DNA of 64,000 nt, taken from Sorangium cellulosum So0157-2. GTDB lineage: Bacteria > Myxococcota_A > Polyangia > Polyangiales > Polyangiaceae. Location of the stretch: contig NC_021658.1 in the NCBI RefSeq assembly GCF_000418325.1, positions 13,496,501 to 13,560,500 of the forward strand. Reading direction: 5' to 3'. Under the pieces are notes generated by a model. It made no database searches. It was not told the origin of the DNA and worked only from the letters and a program-made list of their open reading frames with translations. Shown one piece after another: positions 16,176 through 26,100 of the stretch. Within the stretch, counting starts at the first letter, position 1; every line of letters starts with the position of its first letter. The translations under genes and the position numbers were made by a program.

Positions 16176-19100
16176 CTAGCGAGACGGGTTGGTCGATTCC
16201 GGGCGTTCCGGGGCGCGCTCCCCCAGGTCCAAGCTCTCGAGGGCCGCGCGTACGCGCGCATGCACGTCGGCCCCCTGCACGGCGGCGAAGTGATCGCCGG
16301 GCACGATCGCCGAGCGCACCGCGCCGGCCGTGTACTGCTGCCAGTCCACGGGCGGGCCGCCGCGGCGCTCGATCGTCTGGGCGCTCCACCAGACGTGGAT
16401 GGGCGCCCGGAGGCCGCGCGGCGGCAGCTCGTTCAAGAACACGGCCGCGTCCCGGAGCAGCGCGTACCGGGGGTGGAAGGCGGCGGCCGGCACGTCGCTC
16501 GGCACGAAGCCGCGCGCCTGGGCCCAGCGCACGGCCTCGTTCACGCGGTCGACCTCGCCCAGCCCCGCGAGGCGCGCGCGCAAGGCGTCGAGCTCCGCCG
16601 GCGGGAGCGCGAGCAACGCCGCCCGGCGATCCAGCGCGACGTACGCGGCGAGCTCCTCCACGGCGTCCGGCTCGCCCGACGCGTAGACGCCCGTGCGCGG
16701 CTGCGTGTCCAGGAGGCCGACGAAGGCGACCGTCTCGCGCTGCTCCTCGAGCGCCCGAGCGACGGCGAGCGCCAGCACGCCGCCCAGCGACCACCCCAGC
16801 AGGAGATAGGGGCCGCGGGCCTGCCGCTCCCGGATCTCGCGCGACAGCCGCTCGGCGATCCGCCGGATCGACACCGCCTCGGCCTCGCGCGCGAGCGCCG
16901 GACCGAGCTCGAGCCCGAGCACGGGCTGGTCGTCGCCGAGGGCGCCGGCGAGGCCCTCGTACGCCCTGACATGCCGGCCCGTGGGATCCACGCAGAAGAG
17001 CGGCGGGCGCGACCCGGCCTCGCGGAGCGCCACGACGCTCGACGCCGGACGCTCGCCGCCGAGCAGCCGCGCGAGACCGGCCACGGTCGGCGCCTCGAAG
17101 ATCGCCATCAGCGACAGCGAGCCGCCGAGCGCCTGCTGGATCCGGTGCATCAGCGGGATCGCCAGCAGCGAGTGCCCGCCGAGGTCGAAGAAGTCGTCCT
17201 CGACGCCCACCTGGGGGCGCCCGAGGACGTCGGCCCAGATCTTCGCGAGCGCCTCCTCGACCGGCGTCCGCGGCGCGACGTACGCGCGCCGCCGCCGCGC
17301 CGCAGGGCTGGGCAGCGCGCGCCGATCCACCTTTCCGTTCGCGGTCAGCGGGAGCGCGCGCAGCAGCACGACGTCGCTCGGGTGCATGTACTCGGGGAGC
17401 CGCTCCCTCAGGAACGCGCGCAGCGCAGCCTCGTCGAGCGCGCCGTCCCGGGGGACGACGTAGGCGACGATCGCCGGCCCGGCCGCGCCGTCCTGGCGCG
17501 CGGCGATGACGACCGCCTGCCCGACTGCCGGATGCTCCCGGACGCGCGCCTCGATCTCCCCGAGCTCGACCCGATGACCGCGGATCTTCAGCTGATGATC
17601 GCGCCGGCCCATGAACTCGATGGCGCCGTCGGGCCGGTAGCGCGCCCGATCGCCCGTCCGGTAGAGGCGCGCGCCCGCGCCGAACGGGTGCGGCACGAAC
17701 CGCTCCGCGGTCAGACCGGGCTGGCCGAGGTACCCGCGCGCAAGCCCGGCCCCGCCGAGGTACAGCTCGCCCACCGTGCCCGCCGGCGCCGGCTCCAGGC
17801 GCTCGTCGAGGACGTACGCCTCGGCGTTGGCCAGCGGGCGGCCGATCGGCACCGAGGCGCACCCGCGCCGATCGCGCAGGTCGTCGAGCGGCAGCACCAT
17901 CGCGCCCACCGTCGTCTCGGTCGGCCCGTAGTGGTTGGCCACCGCGCAGCCGCTCGAGAGCGCCGCGATCCGGTCGACGAGCGCGAGCGGCAGCGCCTCG
18001 CCGCCCAGCACGAGGAGCCGCCGCGGCAGCACCGCCGCCCCGGCGCCCGCGTCGAGCAGCGCGCTCAGGTGGGACGGCACGATCTTCAGCACGTCGAGCG
18101 GCCAGCGCCGGGCGTACTCCGAGAAGAGCCGCCCGTCGGTGGCCGTCTCGTAGCCGATCACGTGCAGGCACCCGCCCGTGGCGAGGGCGCCGAAGATGCT
18201 CGTGTTGCCGAGATCGGCGGTCAGCGTCGAGACGGTCGCGAAGTGCAGCCCGGCCTCGATCCCGAGCGCCTCGCACACCGACCGGGTGTAGCTGGCGACG
18301 CCGCGGTGCGTGACGGCGACGCCCTTGGGCTCGCCCGTGGACCCCGACGTGAAGACGACCGACGCGAGATCGTCGAGCAGGACCGGCACGCCCGGGTCGC
18401 CGGCGGGCTCGGCGTCGAGCAGCGCCGCGTCGTCCACGGAGAGCACGGCGCAGTCCGCGGCCGGCAGCCGGGGGCGGGCCGCCGCGTTCGTGACCAGGAC
18501 CGAGAGGCCCGCGCGGCGGATCTGCTGGCCGAGCCGCTGCGCGGGCGCGTGCGGGTCGAGCGGCACGTAGGCCCCGCCGGCCTTGAGGATGCCGAGGAGG
18601 CCCGCGATCATGTCCGCGGAGCGCTCGCAGCAGAGGCCGACCGGGCTGCCGCCGCCGACCCCCCGCCGGCGGAGGTGGTGCGCGAGCCGGTTGGCCTGCC
18701 GGTTCAGCGCGCCGTACGTGAGCCGCCGCTCGCCCCCGACCACAGCCAGCGCGTCGGGCTGCCGCGCGGCGTGCTCCTCGAACGCGGCGTGCAGGCACCG
18801 CGGCGGCGCCGCGTCGCGCGCCGCGCCCGGGCCCGCCGAGAGCCGCCGCGCCCGCTCCGCCGGGCCGAGCAGGCCGAGGCTCGAGGCCGGCGCCGACCAG
18901 GCCTCGGCCACGCTCCCGAGCAGCGCCCGGTACTGCTCCGCCATCGCCAGGGCGCCCTCCGCCCCGCACCGGCCCGCGTCGTACCGGAGCGAGAGCCGCA
19001 CGCGGCCCTGCCCTTCCTGGGCCGAGAGCGCGAGCTTGAGCCCGCCGGCGCCCGTGCACTGTCGCTCGAGCTGCCAGGAGAGGCCCCCCGCGGCCCGGGG

Positions 19101-20147
19101 CTCCGGGAGCGACTGGAGCTCGAAGCCGACGGCGCTGGCGTGCCATCCGCCGTCGGCCGGCGAGCCGGGATCGAAGGCCTCCTGCCCCTCCGCCGCCTCC
19201 TCGACGCCGGCCTGCGCCCGGCGCGCGAGGTCGGCGAACCCGAGCGCGTCGTCCACGCGGCACGGCACCGGGAGCCACTTGGCCACCGGGCCCATGACCT
19301 CCTGGACGTCCTCCATCCTCCGCCCGTCCGAGGCCACGGCGACGACGAGCTCCCGCGACCCGCCGAGGCGCGCGAGGTGGACCTGCCAGGCCGCGAGCAG
19401 GACCGAGGGGAGCCGGATCCCCTCGCCGCGGGCCAGCGCGCTCAGCCGGTCGAGCAGCGCCGCGTCGACCTCGATCGCGACGGCCTCCTCGGAGGCGCCG
19501 CCCTCCTCGGCGGCGCCCTCGAACGGGAGGACGAGGGGCGCCGCCGCCGGAGCCCGGGCGCCCTGCGCCGCGCCGACGAGATCGTTCTGCCACTCGGCGA
19601 ACTGGGCATACTGCACCGGCTCCGCCCCGAGCGCCCCTCGATCGCCGGCGGCGTAGGCCTCGGCCAGCTCGCCGAAGAGGAGGCGCAGCGTCCACGCGTC
19701 GGCGCACAGCGCGGGCGCGGCGACGAGCAGATCGTGCCGCCGCGCGGCGCGGCGCACCAGCCACACGTGGAGGAGCGGCCCGCGCTCGAGGTCGAACCCG
19801 AGCCGCGCGGCGTCGCGCCAGAGCGCCTCGACGTGCGCGTCCTGGTCGCCGGCCGCGCGGCCGGTCAGATCCACGCGGCGCCACGCGGGCGCCGCCTCGC
19901 CGACGGCTTGCAGCGGAAACCGGAGGCGCGCGTCCCGGCGGAACGTCGTCCTCAGGATTTCGTGGCGCGCGACGACGCGGGCGAGGGCGCCCGAGAGCCG
20001 CGCGGGATCGAGATCTCCCTCCAGCCGGAGGAGCCCGCGCGCGCACGCCGCGGCCCCGCGCTGATGGAGCGCCCACAGGTGCCGCTGCTGCGGCGACAGG
20101 CGCACGCCCTGCACGCTCGGCGTCGACGCCGTGACCTGCATCGTCAT
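16176..20147 (-). CDS. Terminal NRPS: non-catalytic C (interface-like)-A(Asp)-T-TE
   Basis: This 1,323-residue synthetase ends the assembly line. The N-terminal domain is a condensation-domain homologue (LSPQQRHLWAL) but lacks the HHxxxDG active site, reading PALCADAW at about residue 145, so both histidines are gone. The A domain (A3 motif TSGSTGEPKG near 603) has pocket residues I read as DLTKVGHVGK, the aspartate code. The carrier site is GGHSLL near 989. The thioesterase has GWSLGG near 1118 and the downstream histidine in PGDHFAA. A dead C domain directly before an Asp A domain matches the interface domains known from beta-hydroxyaspartate siderophores, which recruit a hydroxylase. The matching TauD domain is fused to the end of the upstream NRPS. 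ATGA overlap with that gene. Confidence 0.9.
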   Translation of the reverse strand: MTMQVTASTPSVQGVRLSPQQRHLWALHQRGAAACARGLLRLEGDLDPARLSGALARVVARHEILRTTFRRDARLRFPLQAVGEAAPAWRRVDLTGRAAGDQDAHVEALWRDAARLGFDLERGPLLHVWLVRRAARRHDLLVAAPALCADAWTLRLLFGELAEAYAAGDRGALGAEPVQYAQFAEWQNDLVGAAQGARAPAAAPLVLPFEGAAEEGGASEEAVAIEVDAALLDRLSALARGEGIRLPSVLLAAWQVHLARLGGSRELVVAVASDGRRMEDVQEVMGPVAKWLPVPCRVDDALGFADLARRAQAGVEEAAEGQEAFDPGSPADGGWHASAVGFELQSLPEPRAAGGLSWQLERQCTGAGGLKLALSAQEGQGRVRLSLRYDAGRCGAEGALAMAEQYRALLGSVAEAWSAPASSLGLLGPAERARRLSAGPGAARDAAPPRCLHAAFEEHAARQPDALAVVGGERRLTYGALNRQANRLAHHLRRRGVGGGSPVGLCCERSADMIAGLLGILKAGGAYVPLDPHAPAQRLGQQIRRAGLSVLVTNAAARPRLPAADCAVLSVDDAALLDAEPAGDPGVPVLLDDLASVVFTSGSTGEPKGVAVTHRGVASYTRSVCEALGIEAGLHFATVSTLTADLGNTSIFGALATGGCLHVIGYETATDGRLFSEYARRWPLDVLKIVPSHLSALLDAGAGAAVLPRRLLVLGGEALPLALVDRIAALSSGCAVANHYGPTETTVGAMVLPLDDLRDRRGCASVPIGRPLANAEAYVLDERLEPAPAGTVGELYLGGAGLARGYLGQPGLTAERFVPHPFGAGARLYRTGDRARYRPDGAIEFMGRRDHQLKIRGHRVELGEIEARVREHPAVGQAVVIAARQDGAAGPAIVAYVVPRDGALDEAALRAFLRERLPEYMHPSDVVLLRALPLTANGKVDRRALPSPAARRRRAYVAPRTPVEEALAKIWADVLGRPQVGVEDDFFDLGGHSLLAIPLMHRIQQALGGSLSLMAIFEAPTVAGLARLLGGERPASSVVALREAGSRPPLFCVDPTGRHVRAYEGLAGALGDDQPVLGLELGPALAREAEAVSIRRIAERLSREIRERQARGPYLLLGWSLGGVLALAVARALEEQRETVAFVGLLDTQPRTGVYASGEPDAVEELAAYVALDRRAALLALPPAELDALRARLAGLGEVDRVNEAVRWAQARGFVPSDVPAAAFHPRYALLRDAAVFLNELPPRGLRAPIHVWWSAQTIERRGGPPVDWQQYTAGAVRSAIVPGDHFAAVQGADVHARVRAALESLDLGERAPERPESTNPSR

Positions 20148-23100
20148 GGCGCCACCTCGCCGCGGGCGCCCGGCGCCGCCGTCTCGCCCGTCACCATCTC
20201 GCCCATGGCCACGACGATCTTCCGTGGACCGGAGAACGGATCGCGGCCGTGGGCCACGAGCATGTTGTCGAGCAGGATGATGTCGCCCTCCCGCCACGGG
20301 AACCGCACGGCGCAGCGCTCGTAGGCCTCGCCGAGCGTGCGGGTCGTCTCGACCTCGATGGGCGCGCCGTCGCCGTAGTACACGTTGCGAGGCAGCCACT
20401 GCTCGCCGACCATGGCGAGGAGCGACTCGCGCACCGGCGCCTCCAGGTACGCCGGGTGGTGCAGCTGGATCTGGTTGAAGAACACCTGCTCACCGGTCCT
20501 CGGGTGCGCGAGCACGGCCGGGCCGCGCTGGCTGATCCGCAGCCGGCCGCCCGCGAGCCACTCGCACCGCATGCCGCCCGCGCGGCAGCGCTCCTCCACG
20601 ACCGCGGGATCCGTCGTGTGGAAGAAGTCCTGCCAGCCCACGTCGAATCCCGGCGTGAAGTTCCGCACGTAGAGCAGGCCGAGGCGCCGGAAGCGCTCGC
20701 GGAGCTCGGGCGACAGCGCCTCGTAGAGCCGGCGGCAGTCCACGATCGGCGTCGCGCCGCCGGACGGGGCGGCCTGCACGCAGAAGAACCACTGCTTGAG
20801 CGGCCAGCGCGGCAGGTGCGAGCTCTCGTTGTGGAACAGGATGGCCTTGTCGGCGGGGTACGGCGTCGAGCCGTAGATGTTCTGCCCGGCCTTCTCCCGC
20901 GGAAGATCGCCGTACTCGCCGAACAGCTCGCCGCAGATGGCCTTCGCGACCTGCTCGAACTCCGGGACCGACCGGATCGGAAAGCCGCGGAAGAGGATGG
21001 CCCCGTGTCGGAGGAGCTGCGCCTCGACGAACGCCCGCTCCTCGCGCGCCCAGGCCGCGAGCTCCACGTCCTCCACCGCCGGGCTCACGACCAGCGGCAG
21101 CGGCCCTTCGCCGAGCGTGCCGGTGGAGACCAGCGCGCTCGGGCCGACGTCCACCCTGCGCGGCGTGATGCGCTTGAGGCTCCTCCGGGCCTCGTCGCGC
21201 CCGCGTCCTTCCATGATGCGCTCCTTCCTCTCTGCTGCCGCGAGCGCCGTCACGCGGCGGTCGGGGTCGTCGACGATGGCCCGCAGCACGGCCATGAAGT
21301 GGGCGGCCATCGCCTCGATCGTCGACGGCTCGAACAGATCAGCGCGGTACTTCCACGCGCACGCGAGCCCCTCGTCCGTCTCCTCGACGAACACCCCGAG
21401 GTCGAACCGCGACACCTCGCGGTCGAGCTCCACGGCGGTGAAGCGGATCCCGGGCAGCGCGAGGTCGGTCGCCGGCGTGTTTTGCAGGACGAACAGCGTC
21501 TGCACCACGGGGTGGCGGCCGGGCTCGCGGGCCGGTCGCAGCGCGTCCACGACCTGCTCGAACGGCAGATCCTGGTGCGCGTACGCGCCCAGCGTGACCT
21601 CGCGGACCCGCTGGAGGAGCTCCCGGAACGTGGGCTGGCCGCCGAGATCCGTGCGCAGGACCAGCAGGTTGACGAAGAACCCGATCAGCCCCTCGATCTC
21701 CTCGCGGTTGCGCCCCGCGACGTCGGTCCCGACCAGGAGATCGGCCTGGCCGGTGCGCCCGAAGAGCACGACCTTGAACGCGGCGAGCAACGTCATGAAG
21801 AGGGTGGCGCCCTCGCGCTGGCCGAGGGCGCGCAAGGCCTCGGCCAGCGCGCGGTCCACCGCGATCGTGCGCCGCGCGCCGCGGTAGCTCCCGCCGGCCG
21901 GCCGCGGGTGGTCCGGGCGCAGATCGAGCGCCGGCGGGTGCCCCGAGAGCCGCTCTCGCCAGTACGAGAGCTCCGCGTCGCGGACCGCGCCGCGCATCCG
22001 CTGCCGCTGCCAGACGGCGAAGTCCGCGTACTGCACGGGCAGCGGCGGGAGCGCCGGCGGCCGCCCGGCCCTCGCCGCCACGTAGAGCTCGGCGAGCTCC
22101 GCCACCAGCACGTTCATCGTCCAGCCGTCGGCCACGATGTGGTGCGCGACGAGGACGAGCACATGCTCGTCCTCGCGCAGCTTGATCGCGGTCACCCGGA
22201 CGAGCGGACCGCGGGCGAGATCGAACGGCCGCTCGGCGCGGGCGGAGGCCAGGCCCTGGACGGCCGCCTCGCGCTCCGCGGCGGGCGTCCCCGACAGGTC
22301 CACCACCTCGAAGGCCGGCGCCCCCTCCGGGGCGATCACCTGCACCGGCTCGCCGTCGACCACGCCGAACGTGGTGCGCAGCGCCTCGTGGCGCAGGGCG
22401 AGCGCGGCGAGGCTCTCCCGGAGCAGCGCGAGCTCCAGCGCGCCGGCGACGCGCACCGCCGAGGTCATGTTGTACCCGGCGCTGTCGGGCTCGAGCTGGG
22501 CCAGGAACCACAGGCGCTGCTGGGCGAACGAGAGCGGCAGCCTGCCGTCCCTCGGCTGCCGGACGATCGGCGACGGCGCCGTCGCGCCGCGCTGGCGCCG
22601 GACGGCCTCGTCCACGGCGCGGGCGAGCTGCGCCACGGTCGGATGATCGAAGATCGACCGGAGCGGCAGCTCCACCTGGAACGAGGCACGGACGCGGGAG
22701 ATCGCGCGGGTGGCCAGGAGCGAGTGCCCTCCGAGCTCGAAGAAGCCCTCGTTCGCGCCGACGGCCTCCAGGCCGAGCACCTCGGCCCAGATCGACGCCA
22801 CGATCTCCTCCGTCGCGGTGCGGGGCCGCGCGCGCTGCTCGCGCGCGACGAGCCCCGGCGCGGGCAGGGCCTTCCGGTTCACCTTGCCGTTCGGGGTCAG
22901 CGGCAGCTCGTCGAGCCAGACGTAGGCCGACGGCACCATGTAGTCGGGCAGCCGGTCCTTCAGCCACGCGCGCAGCCCGTCCGCGGTGAGCGCCGCGCTC
23001 GGCTCCGGGATGACGTACGCGGCGAGGCGCGGCGTCCCCGCGTCCTCGCGGGCCACGACCACTGCGTCGCGCACGCCCGGGCAAGCCCGCAGCTGCGCTT

Positions 23101-26100
23101 CGATCTCGCCCGGCTCGATCCGGAAGCCGCGGATCTTGAGCTGATGGTCGATCCGCCCGAGGAACTCGAGGGTGCCGTCGCGCCGGAACCGCGCCATGTC
23201 GCCGGTCCTGTACAGGCGGCGGCCCGGCTCCTGGCTGAACGGGTCCGGGATGAAGCGATCGGCCGTCAGGTCGGGGTGATCGAGGTATCCTCGCGCGAGG
23301 CCGGCGCCCCCGATGCAGAGCTCACCCGCCACGCCGAGGGGCGCCGGGTAGAGATGCCGATCGAGCACATGGAGCTCGGTGTTGGCGATCGGGCGCCCCA
23401 GCGGGATCGGCTCGTCCGAGGTCACGCGGTGGATGCTCGACCAGACGGTGGTCTCCGTCGGTCCGTAGAGGTTCCAGGGGGCCACGCCCGCCTCGAGGAG
23501 CTTGCGCGCGAGCTCCCGCGGGAAGGCCTCGCCCCCGCACAGCACGGCCAGGCCGTCGAGCCGAGGACGGCCGTTCTCCAAGAGCGCCTTCCAGCCCGTC
23601 GGCGTGGCCTGCATCAGCGTCGCGCCGGACGCGCGGAGCAGCGCCGAGAGGCGCTCGCCGTCCGCCGCGTCCTCGCGGCGGACGAGCTCCACCCGCCCGC
23701 CGACGAGCAGCGGCAGGAACAGCTCCAGCACGGCGATGTCGAACGAGATGGACGTGGTGGCGAGCACCACGACGTCGCCCGGGGGCGAGAGGTGCTCCTT
23801 CATGGATAGAAGGAAGTTGGTCACGCCGCCGTGGCGGACCATGACGCCCTTGGGCCGGCCCGTGGATCCCGACGTGTAGATGACATAGGCCAGGCTCTCC
23901 TCATCGAGGAGCGGCGTCGGATCCCGATCCGGCTCGCCGGCGATGGCGGACCAGTCCCGATCGAGGCAGATCGCGCGCGCGCCGGTGTCGGGCAAGGCGT
24001 GCAGCAGCCGCTCCTGCGTGACGAGCAGCGGCAGACGCGCGTCCTCCAGCATGGCGCGGAGCCGCTCGCGCGGATAGGCGGGGTCGAGCGGGACGTAGGC
24101 GCCGCCCGACTTCAGGATGCCCAGGAGGCCCACCATCATCTCCAGCGAGCGCTCGACGCAGAGCCCCACCAGCGTCTCCGGGCCGACCCCCCGACGCCGC
24201 AGGGCGTGCGCGAGCCGATTGGCGCGGGCGTCCAGCTCTCCGTAGGTCAGGCGCTCTCGCCCGCACGTCACCGCGACGGCGCCGGGCGTCCGCGCCGCCT
24301 GCGCCGCGAGCATCGCCGGCAGGAAGGGCTGCGATCGGTAGTCCCGCCGGGACGAGCGCTGCTCCGCGGCGAGCCGCTGCTGCTCCGGATCGCGCTCCGG
24401 GTCGCTGAGGGGCGCGAGCCCCGCGAGCCGCGCCTCGGGCTGGTCCGCCATGCGCTCGAGCAGCGCGCACAGGGCCGCCGCCATGCGGGCGACCGTGTCC
24501 TCGTCGAGGCGCTGCGCGTCGAACGAGAGCGTCAGCGCGAGCTCGTCGCCGGGGACCGCGTAGATCGTGAGCGGGTAATTGGTCCAGGCCTCCGCCGTGC
24601 TCACCTCGATCCCGAGCGCCCGCCGGTGCTCGTCGACGGCCTGGTCCACGGGGTAGTTCTGGAACACGAGGAGCGAGTCGAAGAGCGGCGCGCCCCGCTC
24701 CACCTCGCTCCACTGCTGCACCTGCACCAGCGGGCTGTATTCGTACTGCCGCAGCTCGAGGTTGAGCGCCTGGATCTGCTGCAGCCAGTCCGCGAGCCGC
24801 GAGGCCGGGGGGACGCGCAGGCGCAGGGGGAGCGAGTTGATGAACGCGCCCATGATCGAAGCGGCCTCGGGCAGGTCCGCGGGGCGGCCGGCGACGGTGA
24901 CGCCGAAGAGCACGTCCGGCTCGCCGCTGTAGCGGGCGAGGAGCAGCGCCCACGCGGCTTGCACGACGGTGTTGAGCGTGACGCCCTGCGCCTGCGCGAA
25001 CGTCGCGAGCGCCCTCGTCGCGCCCGGCGCGAGCCGCGCGCGGTGCTCGCGGAAGCCGCGGGGGCCGGGCGCCGGCGGGGCCGCGGTGGGCTCCGGCAGC
25101 CGGGTCGGCGCCGTCAGCCCCTTCAGCTGAGCCCGGAAGAAGGCCTCCGCGGCCGCCATGTCCTGCCGCCCGAGCCACGCGATGTAGCTCCGGTACGGGG
25201 GCGCCGCTTCGCGCTCCCTGAGCGCGCCGCGCCGCGCCTCCTCGTAGAACGTCAGCCACTCCTTGAGGACGAGCCCCTGGCACCAACCGTCGAGCAGCGC
25301 GTGGTGAACGCTCCAGACGACCTCATCGACGTGCTCCGAGAGGCGCATCACCGCGACGCGCAGGAGCGGGGGCTCCTCGAACCGGAAGCCCCGCAGGCGA
25401 TCTTCCCGGAGGTAGCGCTCGAGCGCCGCCGCCTGCTCGGCGCCCGAGAGCTCCCGCCAGTCGAGCACCTCGATGGGCAGGCGCACGGCCCGCCGCACGA
25501 CCTGATGAGGCTCCGCGGCGCCGGCGAGGAAGCCCGTCCGCAGGATCGCGTGGCGCGCGCTGAGGACCCGGAAGGCCTGCGCGAAGGCGTCGACGTCCAA
25601 GCCTCGCGCGAACCGGCAGACGATCTGGTTGAAATACGGGCTCGTCTCCGGCGTCAGGAGCGAGTGAAAGAGCATGCCTTGCTGCACCGGGGAGGCGGGG
25701 AGCACGTCCTCGATGTCGCCGTCGGCGCGCAGCAGGGCGTCGAGCTGCGCCTGCTCCAGCCGGGCGAGGCGGAAGGGCTCGATCTCGGGCGGCCGCGGCG
25801 GGGCCGGCGGCTCCGGCGAGGCCTGCGCCTCGGCCAGATCGCCCGCGAGCGCGGCGATCGTCCGGCGCGCGAAGATCTGCTTGGGCGAGAGGTGCAGCCC
25901 TTCCCGGTTGGCGCGCGCGATGATCTGCAGGCTCATGATGGAGTCGCCGCCGATCGCGAAGAAGTCGTCGTGGACGCCGACCGGCCCGCGGCGCAGGACC
26001 TCGGCCCAGATCCGGGCGAGCGTCGCCTCCACGCCGTTTCGCGGCGCGACGTGGCCCTCGCGGCGCTGCGCGCGGTCCGCCTCGGGCGCCGGCAGCGCCG

